From Caballeronia sp. GAFFF1 (GTDB lineage: Bacteria; Pseudomonadota; Gammaproteobacteria; Burkholderiales; Burkholderiaceae): a stretch of DNA of 64,000 bases. The notes beneath the pieces are model-generated. The model was not told the origin of the DNA. It saw nothing but the letters and a program-made list of their open reading frames with translations, and did no database searches. Of this stretch, positions 17,214 to 25,114 are shown piece after piece. The DNA lies in assembly GCF_023630705.1 (NCBI RefSeq), contig NZ_JALQEM010000043.1:1-64000 (forward strand), read 5' to 3'. A program made the translations under genes and the position numbers. Every line of letters starts with the position of its first letter. The stretch's first letter is position 1.

Positions 17214-18674
17214 ATGGGATATTCGGGGCAGTTGCTTTCCAAACAGGACCATTACGCCAAAAAAGGCCTGGAGCAAGGGGGCAAATCGTTGCCCGCTGCA
17301 TCGGCGCAGTCCCTAGATGGCTACGAGACGCAGCTGCAGGCGGAGGCGCAACGTTTGGCAGCCGGCGATCACGCCGATTTCAGCAAGAAGCAATCGGGCA
17401 AACGGAAATCGCTTGGCGAAGTGAAAGACACGTTGAGTCAGACATCCGTCGAATGCGAAACGTTGATTGCTGACCGGCCGCTTTCTGAGACCGTTTCCCA
17501 TACGCGTGAACAGCAGCGGCCGCTGTTGGTAAAGCTACGAGAAGATCAGCTGATGCGCGAAGCCGAACTGAAGACGTATCGCGCACTGAACAAGATCACG
17601 GAGAAAGCGTCGTACCCCGAGAGTGTGATGTTGCCAGTGTTGTGGCTGGTGCCATTTATTCTTCTCGAAACCGGTGTCAACGCTTTCTTCTATGAGAATG
17701 CGCAGGGACTGCTCGGGGGCGCAGTTGTCGCGCTGACAGTGTCTCTCGTTAATCTCTTGATTGCCTTCGGTTTAGGGGCCGGCTTCAGATACAAGAACCT
17801 CTCGATGCCTGGTTGGCGCTCGTTTGGATGGAGCGCGCTTGTGTTCGCGGTCGTGGTTGCAGTCTATTTCAACGCGATATTTTCTGCTTATCGGAGCGAA
17901 TATCAGCTCATCGTTGATCCTTCGGACCTGGCAGAAACTGGCGCGGCGTTCAAGCGCGCCTTGAGCGTTGCGGGACTCGTGTTTCTTGGTCACCTACCGT
18001 CGGGTGACTTCATGAGCTTCGTGCTGTTCTTTATCGGATTATTGCTTAGCGCATTCGCCTTCTACAAAGGTTATGGCTGCGATGACCGTTACCCCGGGCA
18101 CAGTCGACGAGATCGTCGCTTCGCCGAAGCGACACGGAAGTACGACGAAGCAATGGAAATCGTGCGCCTGAAGGTCGTCGGTGAGGTCCAGCGTCGCTTG
18201 ACTCGCATGGGGGCCGCGAAAACACAGCTGCTGCAATCCAAGGCCCGTCTCGACCAAATTAAGAATTCGGTGCCGGTTGAAGTCGGCGGACTCAAGGCGT
18301 CACTTACGCAATTGCAGCGCGACTTCGCGCTTGTTTTGAACACATACCGCCAAAAGAACGTTTCCGTTCGTCCGGTGAAGGCCCCTGACTACTTCGCCGA
18401 GACGCCTGATCTCATCGCGCAATATGCGAGCGAAGACGGCGGTGAATTGATGTCGCAAGTCGATGAGGCAGAGCGGCAACTCGATCTCTATAAAGACATG
18501 TACCTGGCTCGGCTCAACGACGGCATGCGCGACCTCGAAAACCAAGGTCGAGTGGAGCAGGGTGCGGCGCTGACCAAGTTCGTCGCAGATATCACACTGG
18601 AAGCGCAGAACAACATCGATAAGGGCAAGTTGAGCATGCCCGTGGCTTCTGCTTCAGTGGGTGCACCGGCATGA
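17214..18674 (+). CDS. Polytopic membrane protein with flanking coiled coils, stator-like operon gene 1
   Basis: 486 residues. Residues 1-135 are hydrophilic and helical. Four membrane segments follow, at about 138-160, 165-190, 203-226 and 265-287. Residues 300-485 are a long charged helical region with heptad-like spacing (RRLTRMGAAKTQLLQSKARL, then LKASLTQLQRDFALVLNTYR). No enzymatic motif was seen and I do not recognise the family. It opens a four-gene operon: its stop overlaps the next ATG by four bases (ATGA). It may be an envelope scaffold or signalling component working with the ExbB/ExbD-like pair downstream. The ATG at 17214 is chosen over one at 17165 in another frame. Confidence 0.75.
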   Translation: MGYSGQLLSKQDHYAKKGLEQGGKSLPAASAQSLDGYETQLQAEAQRLAAGDHADFSKKQSGKRKSLGEVKDTLSQTSVECETLIADRPLSETVSHTREQQRPLLVKLREDQLMREAELKTYRALNKITEKASYPESVMLPVLWLVPFILLETGVNAFFYENAQGLLGGAVVALTVSLVNLLIAFGLGAGFRYKNLSMPGWRSFGWSALVFAVVVAVYFNAIFSAYRSEYQLIVDPSDLAETGAAFKRALSVAGLVFLGHLPSGDFMSFVLFFIGLLLSAFAFYKGYGCDDRYPGHSRRDRRFAEATRKYDEAMEIVRLKVVGEVQRRLTRMGAAKTQLLQSKARLDQIKNSVPVEVGGLKASLTQLQRDFALVLNTYRQKNVSVRPVKAPDYFAETPDLIAQYASEDGGELMSQVDEAERQLDLYKDMYLARLNDGMRDLENQGRVEQGAALTKFVADITLEAQNNIDKGKLSMPVASASVGAPA

Positions 18675-19444
18675 GTAAGAAGACGGTACAGGCCGGCGTG
18701 GCGGCCGGCGCGAGCGCGGTTTTGCTCGTCGCCTTACTCGCTTACGCGAAATACACTAAACCTGAGCCCGTTGATGCGATGGGTTGCGGGCAAGACGTCA
18801 CGGGCAAAACGGTGATCGTGCTCGACACAAGTGATGACGTAGCGGCACAGACGCGCAAGGAAATTATCGACCGAGTCAATGACGCGATCGAGCGCAAGGT
18901 CAGCGACGGTGATCTAGTCTCAGTGTTCACCGTGAGCGAGCTATCCAAGAAAAATTTGGTGCCGGCATTTGCATACTGCAAACCGCGCCGCAAGGGAAGC
19001 GAGATAAACGAAAACACCCGCATGCTCGAACACGCCTATGTGAAGAAGTTCGAGAAGCCGTTGAAGGCAGTCGTACAGGCGCCGATCCAAGGTTCAAAAG
19101 AATCGCCGATCGCTCAATCGCTAATCGATCTTTCGCTATCCGACTATGTACGCTCGAAGGGTAATGCGAACCTGATTGTATTCTCAGATCTGATGGAGTA
19201 CACCGACCGGTTCTCACTGTACAAGTGCAGTTCAGGCAACCAAGCGATTAGGGCGTTCCGTGACTCCCGCGGCGCGACGGTCGCCCGCCCGACGTTCCAT
19301 AACGTGGACATTGAGCTCAACATTATCCCGCGTAGCGACACGTCCGCCGCGGTTGGCCGCTGTCGCGATATCTTCTGGGCCTGGTTCTTCGGCGACGATG
19401 ACGGTCCCCGCGCCGGCTTCACCCCCTCGAACCTGCCTGGATAA
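18671..19444 (+). CDS. Membrane-anchored VWA-like protein, stator-like operon gene 2
   Basis: 257 residues with one N-terminal membrane segment at 8-27, then a domain beginning KTVIVLDTSDDVAAQTR. This strand-DxSxx pattern at D52-T-S54 resembles the MIDAS loop of von Willebrand A domains, with the third serine replaced by aspartate. A second strand, NLIVFSDLMEYTDRF with D173, fits the family's later metal-loop position. The bulk is probably periplasmic. Cysteines at GCGQD and AYCKP could pair. VWA folds mediate metal-dependent protein binding, so this may sense or contact an envelope partner. Translationally coupled to gene 1 and five bases before gene 3. The VWA reading is by motif only. Confidence 0.65.
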   Translation: MSKKTVQAGVAAGASAVLLVALLAYAKYTKPEPVDAMGCGQDVTGKTVIVLDTSDDVAAQTRKEIIDRVNDAIERKVSDGDLVSVFTVSELSKKNLVPAFAYCKPRRKGSEINENTRMLEHAYVKKFEKPLKAVVQAPIQGSKESPIAQSLIDLSLSDYVRSKGNANLIVFSDLMEYTDRFSLYKCSSGNQAIRAFRDSRGATVARPTFHNVDIELNIIPRSDTSAAVGRCRDIFWAWFFGDDDGPRAGFTPSNLPG

Positions 19445-19449
19445 GCGCA

Positions 19450-21162
19450 ATGAAAGCGACCAATGTCAATCATATTTTCATCGGTGCGATGACCGTCGCG
19501 GCTTGCGCGGCTGCCGCATCAGTGATGTTGCATCTGCCGGTGCCGGTCGTGCTCGTTTGTGAACTGCTTCCGTTGTGCATGTATTTCGTGGCGCTATATC
19601 GTATCGGCACAAACGGTCTGAGCCACACCGCAATCGATAGCGTCTATTACTTCGGCTTCATCGTGACAATTCTGTCGCTCGCCGGCAGCGTTTTGCGAGT
19701 GTGGATGTTCGGTATTGAAAAGGATATGAGCGGGTTGATCGCGCAATTTGGCGTCGGTTTGCTCGCGACTGGACTCGCACTGGTGTTCAGACTGATCCTG
19801 ACGGCGCGTGTTGAATCGCTCAACGCGAAGGATCTGAGCCAGACCATCGACGAATACGTGCAGCGCATCGATGGGATCGTCGTGAAGGTCGAAACATCCG
19901 CGGCAAGTTTTGAAGGACTGTCGCAGTCTCTCCAGGAGCGTACGCGCGCCGTTGTCGAGGCGACGTACGAGGAATGCACGGCACGCATGCGCTCGGCAGC
20001 AGCGGTTTTTGCGGAGTCGATAACAGGCATCACACAGCAAACGAGCGAATCCGTCACGCGCTTCGGCGAAGTGGTTCAATCGGTCGCCGTCGCCTCCCAC
20101 GTGCAGCATTTCGATGCGAACATCAACGAACTTACGGCCGGTCTCAAGGGCTTCGCGGCGGAAGTGTCGAAATACGGCCGGCTGACGACCGACGAAGCGT
20201 TGCGGGCAACCAAGCAGGCGCTCGACGCTTCCGGCAAATGGCACGCCGAAAGTCTCGGCGAGATGTCGAAGGCCAGTCAGCAGGCAATTCAAACGGCCCT
20301 TGCCGCGCTGTCCGACCTTGACATGTCCGTCGACACATCAACCGTAAAGGCGGACTTGCAGGCCCTTTCGCGCGCCATCGCGACCTTTACTAAGAAGTTC
20401 GCGGAATTGGACGACAAACTGGCTTCGGCTCACGCGCGCCAGAGCGCGGACGTGCTAGAGCCTATCGTTGAAAAGTTCGCGGAAAACCTTGTGCGCGCCA
20501 CGGGCGAAGTTGAAGTTCAAGCGCTCGCCCAGTTCAACGAAGCTTCAGCACGTTTGACTTCCGAAGCTGTGAAGGGCATCGCAGACATCGGCGAACGAAC
20601 CCAAGTTGCGACGACGCACCAGGTCGACGTGTTGGCAACCCACGTAGACCGCCTGAGCGCTGCCTTGGAGCACGCCGACCATCGACCCTCCATAGAGCGC
20701 AACGGACAGCGTATTGATGCGCTAGCCGAAAGCGTGGACCGGCTTGTCGCATCTGTCGATCGCTCCGAGCGACTGTCGGCGGTTGACCGCAATGGTCAGC
20801 GAATCGATGAGCTTGCTGGCACCGTTGATCGGCTGGTCGTCGCGATCGGTCGCACGGATCACCTATCTGTGCTCGAGCGCACGGGGCAGCGCGTTGAGGC
20901 ACTGACTACGAACGTCGAGCGGGTAGTCGCAACACTGGAGCGTTCCGGGCAGCAATCGGGCAACGAGCGAACAGGCCAGCAAACTGACGCGCTGGCGTCG
21001 AACATCGACCGGCTGATAGCTGTGTTTGAACGCTCCTCCTTCGGCACCAATCGGCCTGCAATGCAGCCGCCTGATTCCATCGTGCAAAGGCAGGCGCCCG
21101 TACTCCAAATGACGGCGATGCCCAACGCAAGCGCGCTGGCGTCGCATGCGAACCCATCGTAA
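19450..21162 (+). CDS. MotA/TolQ/ExbB-like channel protein with long repeat-bearing tail, operon gene 3
   Basis: 570 residues. Four membrane segments lie at 9-28, 31-51, 63-86 and 95-118. The last two (SVYYFGFIVTILSLAGS and IAQFGVGLLATGLALVFRL) have the small-residue pattern of the MotA/TolQ/ExbB pore helices. From 120 to the end is a long predicted coiled coil, probably cytoplasmic. Residues from about 388 to 536 contain tandem 30-residue repeats with the signature (R/Q)xGQRxDxLAxxVDRLVA. Zorya ZorA has the same plan: a proton-channel core with a long helical tail. Its expected partner is gene 4, which has the ExbD-like membrane aspartate. Intact and in frame. Confidence 0.75.
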   Translation: MKATNVNHIFIGAMTVAACAAAASVMLHLPVPVVLVCELLPLCMYFVALYRIGTNGLSHTAIDSVYYFGFIVTILSLAGSVLRVWMFGIEKDMSGLIAQFGVGLLATGLALVFRLILTARVESLNAKDLSQTIDEYVQRIDGIVVKVETSAASFEGLSQSLQERTRAVVEATYEECTARMRSAAAVFAESITGITQQTSESVTRFGEVVQSVAVASHVQHFDANINELTAGLKGFAAEVSKYGRLTTDEALRATKQALDASGKWHAESLGEMSKASQQAIQTALAALSDLDMSVDTSTVKADLQALSRAIATFTKKFAELDDKLASAHARQSADVLEPIVEKFAENLVRATGEVEVQALAQFNEASARLTSEAVKGIADIGERTQVATTHQVDVLATHVDRLSAALEHADHRPSIERNGQRIDALAESVDRLVASVDRSERLSAVDRNGQRIDELAGTVDRLVVAIGRTDHLSVLERTGQRVEALTTNVERVVATLERSGQQSGNERTGQQTDALASNIDRLIAVFERSSFGTNRPAMQPPDSIVQRQAPVLQMTAMPNASALASHANPS

Positions 21163-21183
21163 GCGTCCAGGCTGCCATCAAAT

Positions 21184-21921
21184 ATGAAAGCGCCTACACA
21201 ACAAGATAGCGTCTTTTTACTGACGCTGATCGATTTCCTCTTCCAGATCATTTTCTTCGGTTTGTTTGCATACGCAGTTTCAGTCGCGACCGAGGAAACT
21301 GATTGGAAGTCGGCGGCACTCGCGCTCCAGCAGAAGTTCAGGGTTAAATCGCCGGCCGATGTCCAAGAAATCGTCAAAGTGATGCCGAACGATGCACAGC
21401 GTCTGAAGGATGCACTTGCCAGCGAGGAAGCTGCGAAACGGCTGAAGCAGCATTTCGGCGTCTCGGACCTAACGACGCTCACCGACGAACTTACACGAAT
21501 GGCGCCCGTTGAGGAGTTGCGCTCGGCGGACAAGCTGATTCACAAAGTAGGAAGCGTTGAGCGCGCCAATGACGCCGTCGACCGCTATCTCAAGAGCGGC
21601 ATCGGCAAACCTGCATGCTTGCTAGCGGACGTTGACAAAAATCGGGCTAAGCCTTTGGCGACCCTCCTTGGGTTCGAAGATCACCTCGACATTCAGGCGG
21701 CTACGCCCGAACTCCTGACTGTCCTTGCAAAGATGGGGACGAGCTTCGAGTCCGTTCGCTCACTGCCGCTCGTGCAATTCAAGCGCGTTTTTAGCAGACT
21801 GGGCGCTTTGTACCCCGACTGCATGTATACCTTTGATCTCATCGAAAAGACGCGTTACGTCGAACCGCGCGACGCCGCTACGGCGAATTGGAATGTACGC
21901 GTCATTCCGCGGAAAGGCTAG
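21184..21921 (+). CDS. ExbD/MotB/ZorB-like single-pass protein, operon gene 4
   Basis: 245 residues with one membrane segment at about 10-32, FLLTLIDFLFQIIFFGLFAY, carrying D17 where ExbD, TolR, MotB and ZorB keep the proton-binding aspartate. Residues 35-150 are helical. The C-terminal part has two cysteines (KPACLLAD and YPDCMYTF), probably in the periplasm, and lacks the OmpA-like peptidoglycan-binding domain of ZorB and MotB. This makes it a new type of stator partner. Starts 21 bp after gene 3. The IS3 remnant begins about 85 bp after its stop, so the operon may once have been longer. Confidence 0.7.
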   Translation: MKAPTQQDSVFLLTLIDFLFQIIFFGLFAYAVSVATEETDWKSAALALQQKFRVKSPADVQEIVKVMPNDAQRLKDALASEEAAKRLKQHFGVSDLTTLTDELTRMAPVEELRSADKLIHKVGSVERANDAVDRYLKSGIGKPACLLADVDKNRAKPLATLLGFEDHLDIQAATPELLTVLAKMGTSFESVRSLPLVQFKRVFSRLGALYPDCMYTFDLIEKTRYVEPRDAATANWNVRVIPRKG

Positions 21922-22006
21922 AAGCCGTCCCGATGCACACGCCGATGTGCCAACGACCGACGTCGACAAACGATACCGGTCTGTGAGCCAGGAGGCAGAC
22001 ACTTTG

Positions 22007-22899
22007 GTATGGCCGCTCGAAAAACTGGATTGCGCGCTCGCCCTTACTGCCCGGGGACGACCAATGAAAACATTTTGCGATGTTGTCGGCGTGGCGCGCT
22101 CTGCTTTGGCAGTTAGGAAAGCCCGCTCCTCGGACTGGCAGGATGGCCGTCGCGCCCGGCATATCGACGACACGGACCCGGTTGCTGCAATCCACGACCA
22201 TGTGGCCGTCTTGCCGACATATGGGTACCGCAGAGTCTGGGCGCTACTGCGACGCAGCCAGGAAATGGCTGGCGCGCCGTGCGTGAACGTCAAGCGGGTG
22301 TATCGTGTCTTGCGCGACCACCAGTTGCTGCTGCGACGTCCCGGTCAACGACGTGACACTCGCCGCCATGACGGACGAATCTCGGTCGACCAAAGCGATG
22401 TCCGCTGGTGTTCAGACGGCTTTGAGTTCCGTTGTGACGATGGCTCGCCGTTGCGCGTGACATTTGCACTGGACTGTCATGACCGAGAGACAATCAATTG
22501 GGCAGCGGCGACTGGCGGCCATAGCGGCGACGTCGTGTGTGATGTGATGATCGCAGCGGTCGAGCAACGTTTCGGCACGGCGCAGGCAGGCTCAACCATT
22601 GAATGCCTGTCGGACAACGGCTCTGCCTATATCGACCATCGCACGCCTAGCTTCGCTCGCGAGTTGGGTCTAGAGCCATTGACGACCCCGGTTCGTTCGC
22701 CGCAGAGTAACGGCATGGCCGAGCGGTTCGTGAAACGATGAAGCAAGATTACGTCGCCTTTATGGACAAGCCCGATGTGCCCACGGCGCTCACGCATCTG
22801 GCCGCTGCCTTTGAGCAGTACAACGAGTGCCACCCGCACAAAGCCCTGAAATACCGCTCGCCTCGCGAGTTTAGACGGGCTGCGGCATCATCAAGCTAA
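22007..22899 (+). pseudogene. IS3-family (IS2-group) transposase OrfB remnant
   Basis: The frame carries the C-terminal end of an OrfA/OrfB product from VWPLEKLDCALAL through the HTH_21 region (DHVAVLPTYGYRRVWALLRR) to the integrase core with aspartates in TFALDCHDRE and LSDNGSAY and glutamate in GMAERFVK. A single-base loss at 22740 ends it at TGA; the next frame continues TMKQDYVAFMDKP to KYRSPREFRR, ending at 22899. OrfA is absent. The copy is thus truncated at the left, next to the stator-like operon, and frameshifted. It cannot transpose. Confidence 0.85.
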
Positions 22900-22986
22900 T
22901 GGTGTCCGCGTGTCCTCAGTTGCAGGGGCAACTACACATGTCCCCATGTCACAACAGCATCAACGAATAATACCTTGAGAATAAGT

Positions 22987-23904
22987 ATGCCTTTCGAGTC
23001 CGGATTACGCTGCGGCGAGATTATTGATAACAGTCGCTTGTGCGCGATTTTTGGTTGCGGTCCACAAGGTGGAATGCGGAGATCTTTGTCCTCGAACACG
23101 TTAGTGCTTGTATCGAACCACGTGGAGTCAATTTACGACGACCGGTGGATCGATGGGGTCCTACATTACACGGGCATGGGAAAGACTGGGGATCAGAGTC
23201 TTACGTTCATGCAGAACAAAACGCTCAAAGAGTCCAGCGAAAACAACGTCGAGGTTTTCCTGTTCGAAGTATTCTCCGAGAAGGAATACACATTCATCGG
23301 GCGGGTCTGTCTAGTTGACGTACCGTACCAAGAGCAACAACCTGATGAGCTTGAAGAGACGCGAACCGTATGGATCTTTCCACTAGGCTTGGTTCAGGGG
23401 CAGCCATTCGCACCGAACCAAGCGCTGTTAGGGAAGCTGGCTGCCCGTAAAGAGAAGTTCGCGGAGACTTTGTCAGAGGATGATTTGCGCCGTCGAGCGG
23501 AAGCGGCTCATAGCCGAACCGGAGGTCGCGTCGTCACCAGCGTTGCGCGTGAGCGAGACCCATGGGTGAGCGCTTACGTTAAGCGACTTGCAAATGGCCG
23601 CTGTGACCTGTGCGACCAGGCGGCTCCCTTCGAGACGAAGAACGGCTTGCCGTACCTCGAAGCCCATCACGTCGAATGGCTTGCTCGAGACGGTCTGGAC
23701 GTTATCGAAAACTGTGTTGCACTATGTCCGAACTGTCACCGAAAGATGCATGTGCTGGATACAAAGCCTGATCGTAGGAAGCTTCAGGCTGTGATTCTAC
23801 GGCGCTTGGACAGCCGGGGCGGTGCCACGCCTGGCGAGTCGCGTGGGACAGCTTCGTTCAATCGGGACGGGCGAAGAATACCCGCGATCGAGAATGCAAA
23901 CTAG
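22987..23904 (+). CDS. Modified-DNA-type HNH endonuclease (PUA/SRA-like sensor plus HNH)
   Basis: 305 residues from the ATG at 22987. Residues 1-140 resemble the SRA or sulfur-binding modules (PUA superfamily) fused to HNH in ScoMcrA-type type IV restriction enzymes: NTLVLVSNHVES, then DGVLHYTGMGKTGDQSL and VEVFLFEVFSEKEYTFIG. The HNH domain has two zinc pairs, C206/C209 and C247/C250, and the catalytic H227-H228, N and H251 positions (EAHHVEWL, ENCVALCPNCHRKMH). Such enzymes cut incoming DNA carrying modified cytosine or phosphorothioate. There is no methylase partner, as expected. It sits alone after the IS3 remnant, within the presumed defence island. Which modification it reads is not visible. 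Confidence 0.75.
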   Translation: MPFESGLRCGEIIDNSRLCAIFGCGPQGGMRRSLSSNTLVLVSNHVESIYDDRWIDGVLHYTGMGKTGDQSLTFMQNKTLKESSENNVEVFLFEVFSEKEYTFIGRVCLVDVPYQEQQPDELEETRTVWIFPLGLVQGQPFAPNQALLGKLAARKEKFAETLSEDDLRRRAEAAHSRTGGRVVTSVARERDPWVSAYVKRLANGRCDLCDQAAPFETKNGLPYLEAHHVEWLARDGLDVIENCVALCPNCHRKMHVLDTKPDRRKLQAVILRRLDSRGGATPGESRGTASFNRDGRRIPAIENAN

Positions 23905-24703
23905 CTGCTGAACGAACGCCTTGAGAGCTTTGCTTCGGTGCTCGCATTTCGTGCAATCACAAGATCGGACGCAGACGTTTGCTGTCGGGTCTTTTGCAAA
24001 GCTCCCGGTCAAGGACGCAAACGAGCATTGAGCGGGACAGTGACTATTTGACTTTGGTCGTGCCTCCGCAACAGACTGCGCGCTTACGGTGCTATGTTGC
24101 CCAACGAATGGTGGTAGCCAGGTGCCAAAGCCTCTCGGTGATTACACATTCGAATGCGACGGCGACAATCATCACGCGAAGCGTGCGTTCCAAGCAACTA
24201 CGACCAGAGGCCAGGGGAGAAGGGGCTGAGGCACGCGCCGAGCCGTTGGTTTTGTCATGGTTTGCGACGACACTGTCCGCCCGCTTAACGACGAGCGAAT
24301 ATTCGAGATTAGCCAGCTGTTTGATAGGCCCCTGGCTCGCGCGCCCGTATGTACCACGACGTGGGTCGAGTTGGAAGCCGGGTGGCTCACCTACCCGGCG
24401 ACGCTTGGCATGATGCAGACGGATCAGTGCTTGCCCGACGATGGGTCGAGTTGCTCATGTTAACAGGCGGTCATTCTGAGGGACCGCAGTGCGCCGGATG
24501 CAACTACGGAATCGTTCGATTCGTCAGCCAGTTCTCGCTCGAGAACATGCGAGATGGTGCCTGTGCAGATGCATTTGCATTGCAACAAATCAGCGTGCAC
24601 CGACGTCCGCTTGTAATAGTTTGCAGAACTGATAATGTCAATTATCCGGATGGCGTTTCGGGGTAGAATCAGGATATTCCCATTTACAGCAGGGCAGAAC
24701 CCC
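23905..24703. other. No recognisable gene; one stray iteron-like sequence
   Basis: About 800 bp of overlapping short frames. The sequence AGTGACTATTTGACTT at 24039-24054 differs at two positions from the inverted iterons at 6649-6709. It occurs singly here, so it is probably chance or a relic. Confidence 0.4.
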
Positions 24704-25114
24704 GTGGCACAAGGCACAGCACGTTTTTCCGACCACGAGGTCGCGCAGGTCATCCTCGAGTTCGATGACGCGATGGTGCTGTGGCGACGGGCAGCCCATG
24801 CGTTCCTGCCGGAACTGCCCGGGACGCCCGGCGTGCCGCTCCTGCCTGACCAGATCGAGTGCGCGGTCTTCACCGCGCTCGGCCGCGCGTACGGCCGGGC
24901 ACTCATCGACGATGCGTGCTGCCTGCCGGTACCCGGCTGCGGGCGGAATGCCATGCCGTGGTGGGGATGCAGCGCGTGCAGTCGGGCGCGTCGTCCGGGG
25001 ACCGCCGGCCCGCCTCACTGCAGCGGGCCGTACGCGTCGCGACGGAGCGGCGGTGCGGCAGCTGGCCCGACGGGTTCACGGCGCAGGCGGACAGCGGAGG
25101 GCGATCATGACTGA
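24704..25114 (+). CDS. Hypothetical protein preceding recombinase 2
   Basis: 136 residues if started at the GTG at 24704. The first 85 residues look coding (FSDHEVAQVILEFDDAMVLW, then PDQIECAVFTALGRAYGRAL), whereas the last 50 are Arg/Gly/Ser-rich and may be out of frame after a small deletion. The stop overlaps the recombinase ATG by eight bases, suggesting coupled translation. I do not recognise the family; recombinase 1 has no visible counterpart upstream. Confidence 0.45.
   Translation: MAQGTARFSDHEVAQVILEFDDAMVLWRRAAHAFLPELPGTPGVPLLPDQIECAVFTALGRAYGRALIDDACCLPVPGCGRNAMPWWGCSACSRARRPGTAGPPHCSGPYASRRSGGAAAGPTGSRRRRTAEGDHD

Noticed and set aside
17165..17473. 102-codon frame at the start of the stator-like operon
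   Set aside because: It overlaps gene 1 in another frame and loses protein-like character after 16 codons; at most a short leader peptide.
17214..21921. Canonical Zorya type I or II
   Set aside because: The stator-like pair is present but ZorC, ZorD and ZorE are not, and the ZorB-like protein lacks an OmpA domain.
24039..24054. Second origin suggested by an iteron-like sequence
   Set aside because: Only one copy, with no DnaA box or initiator gene beside it.
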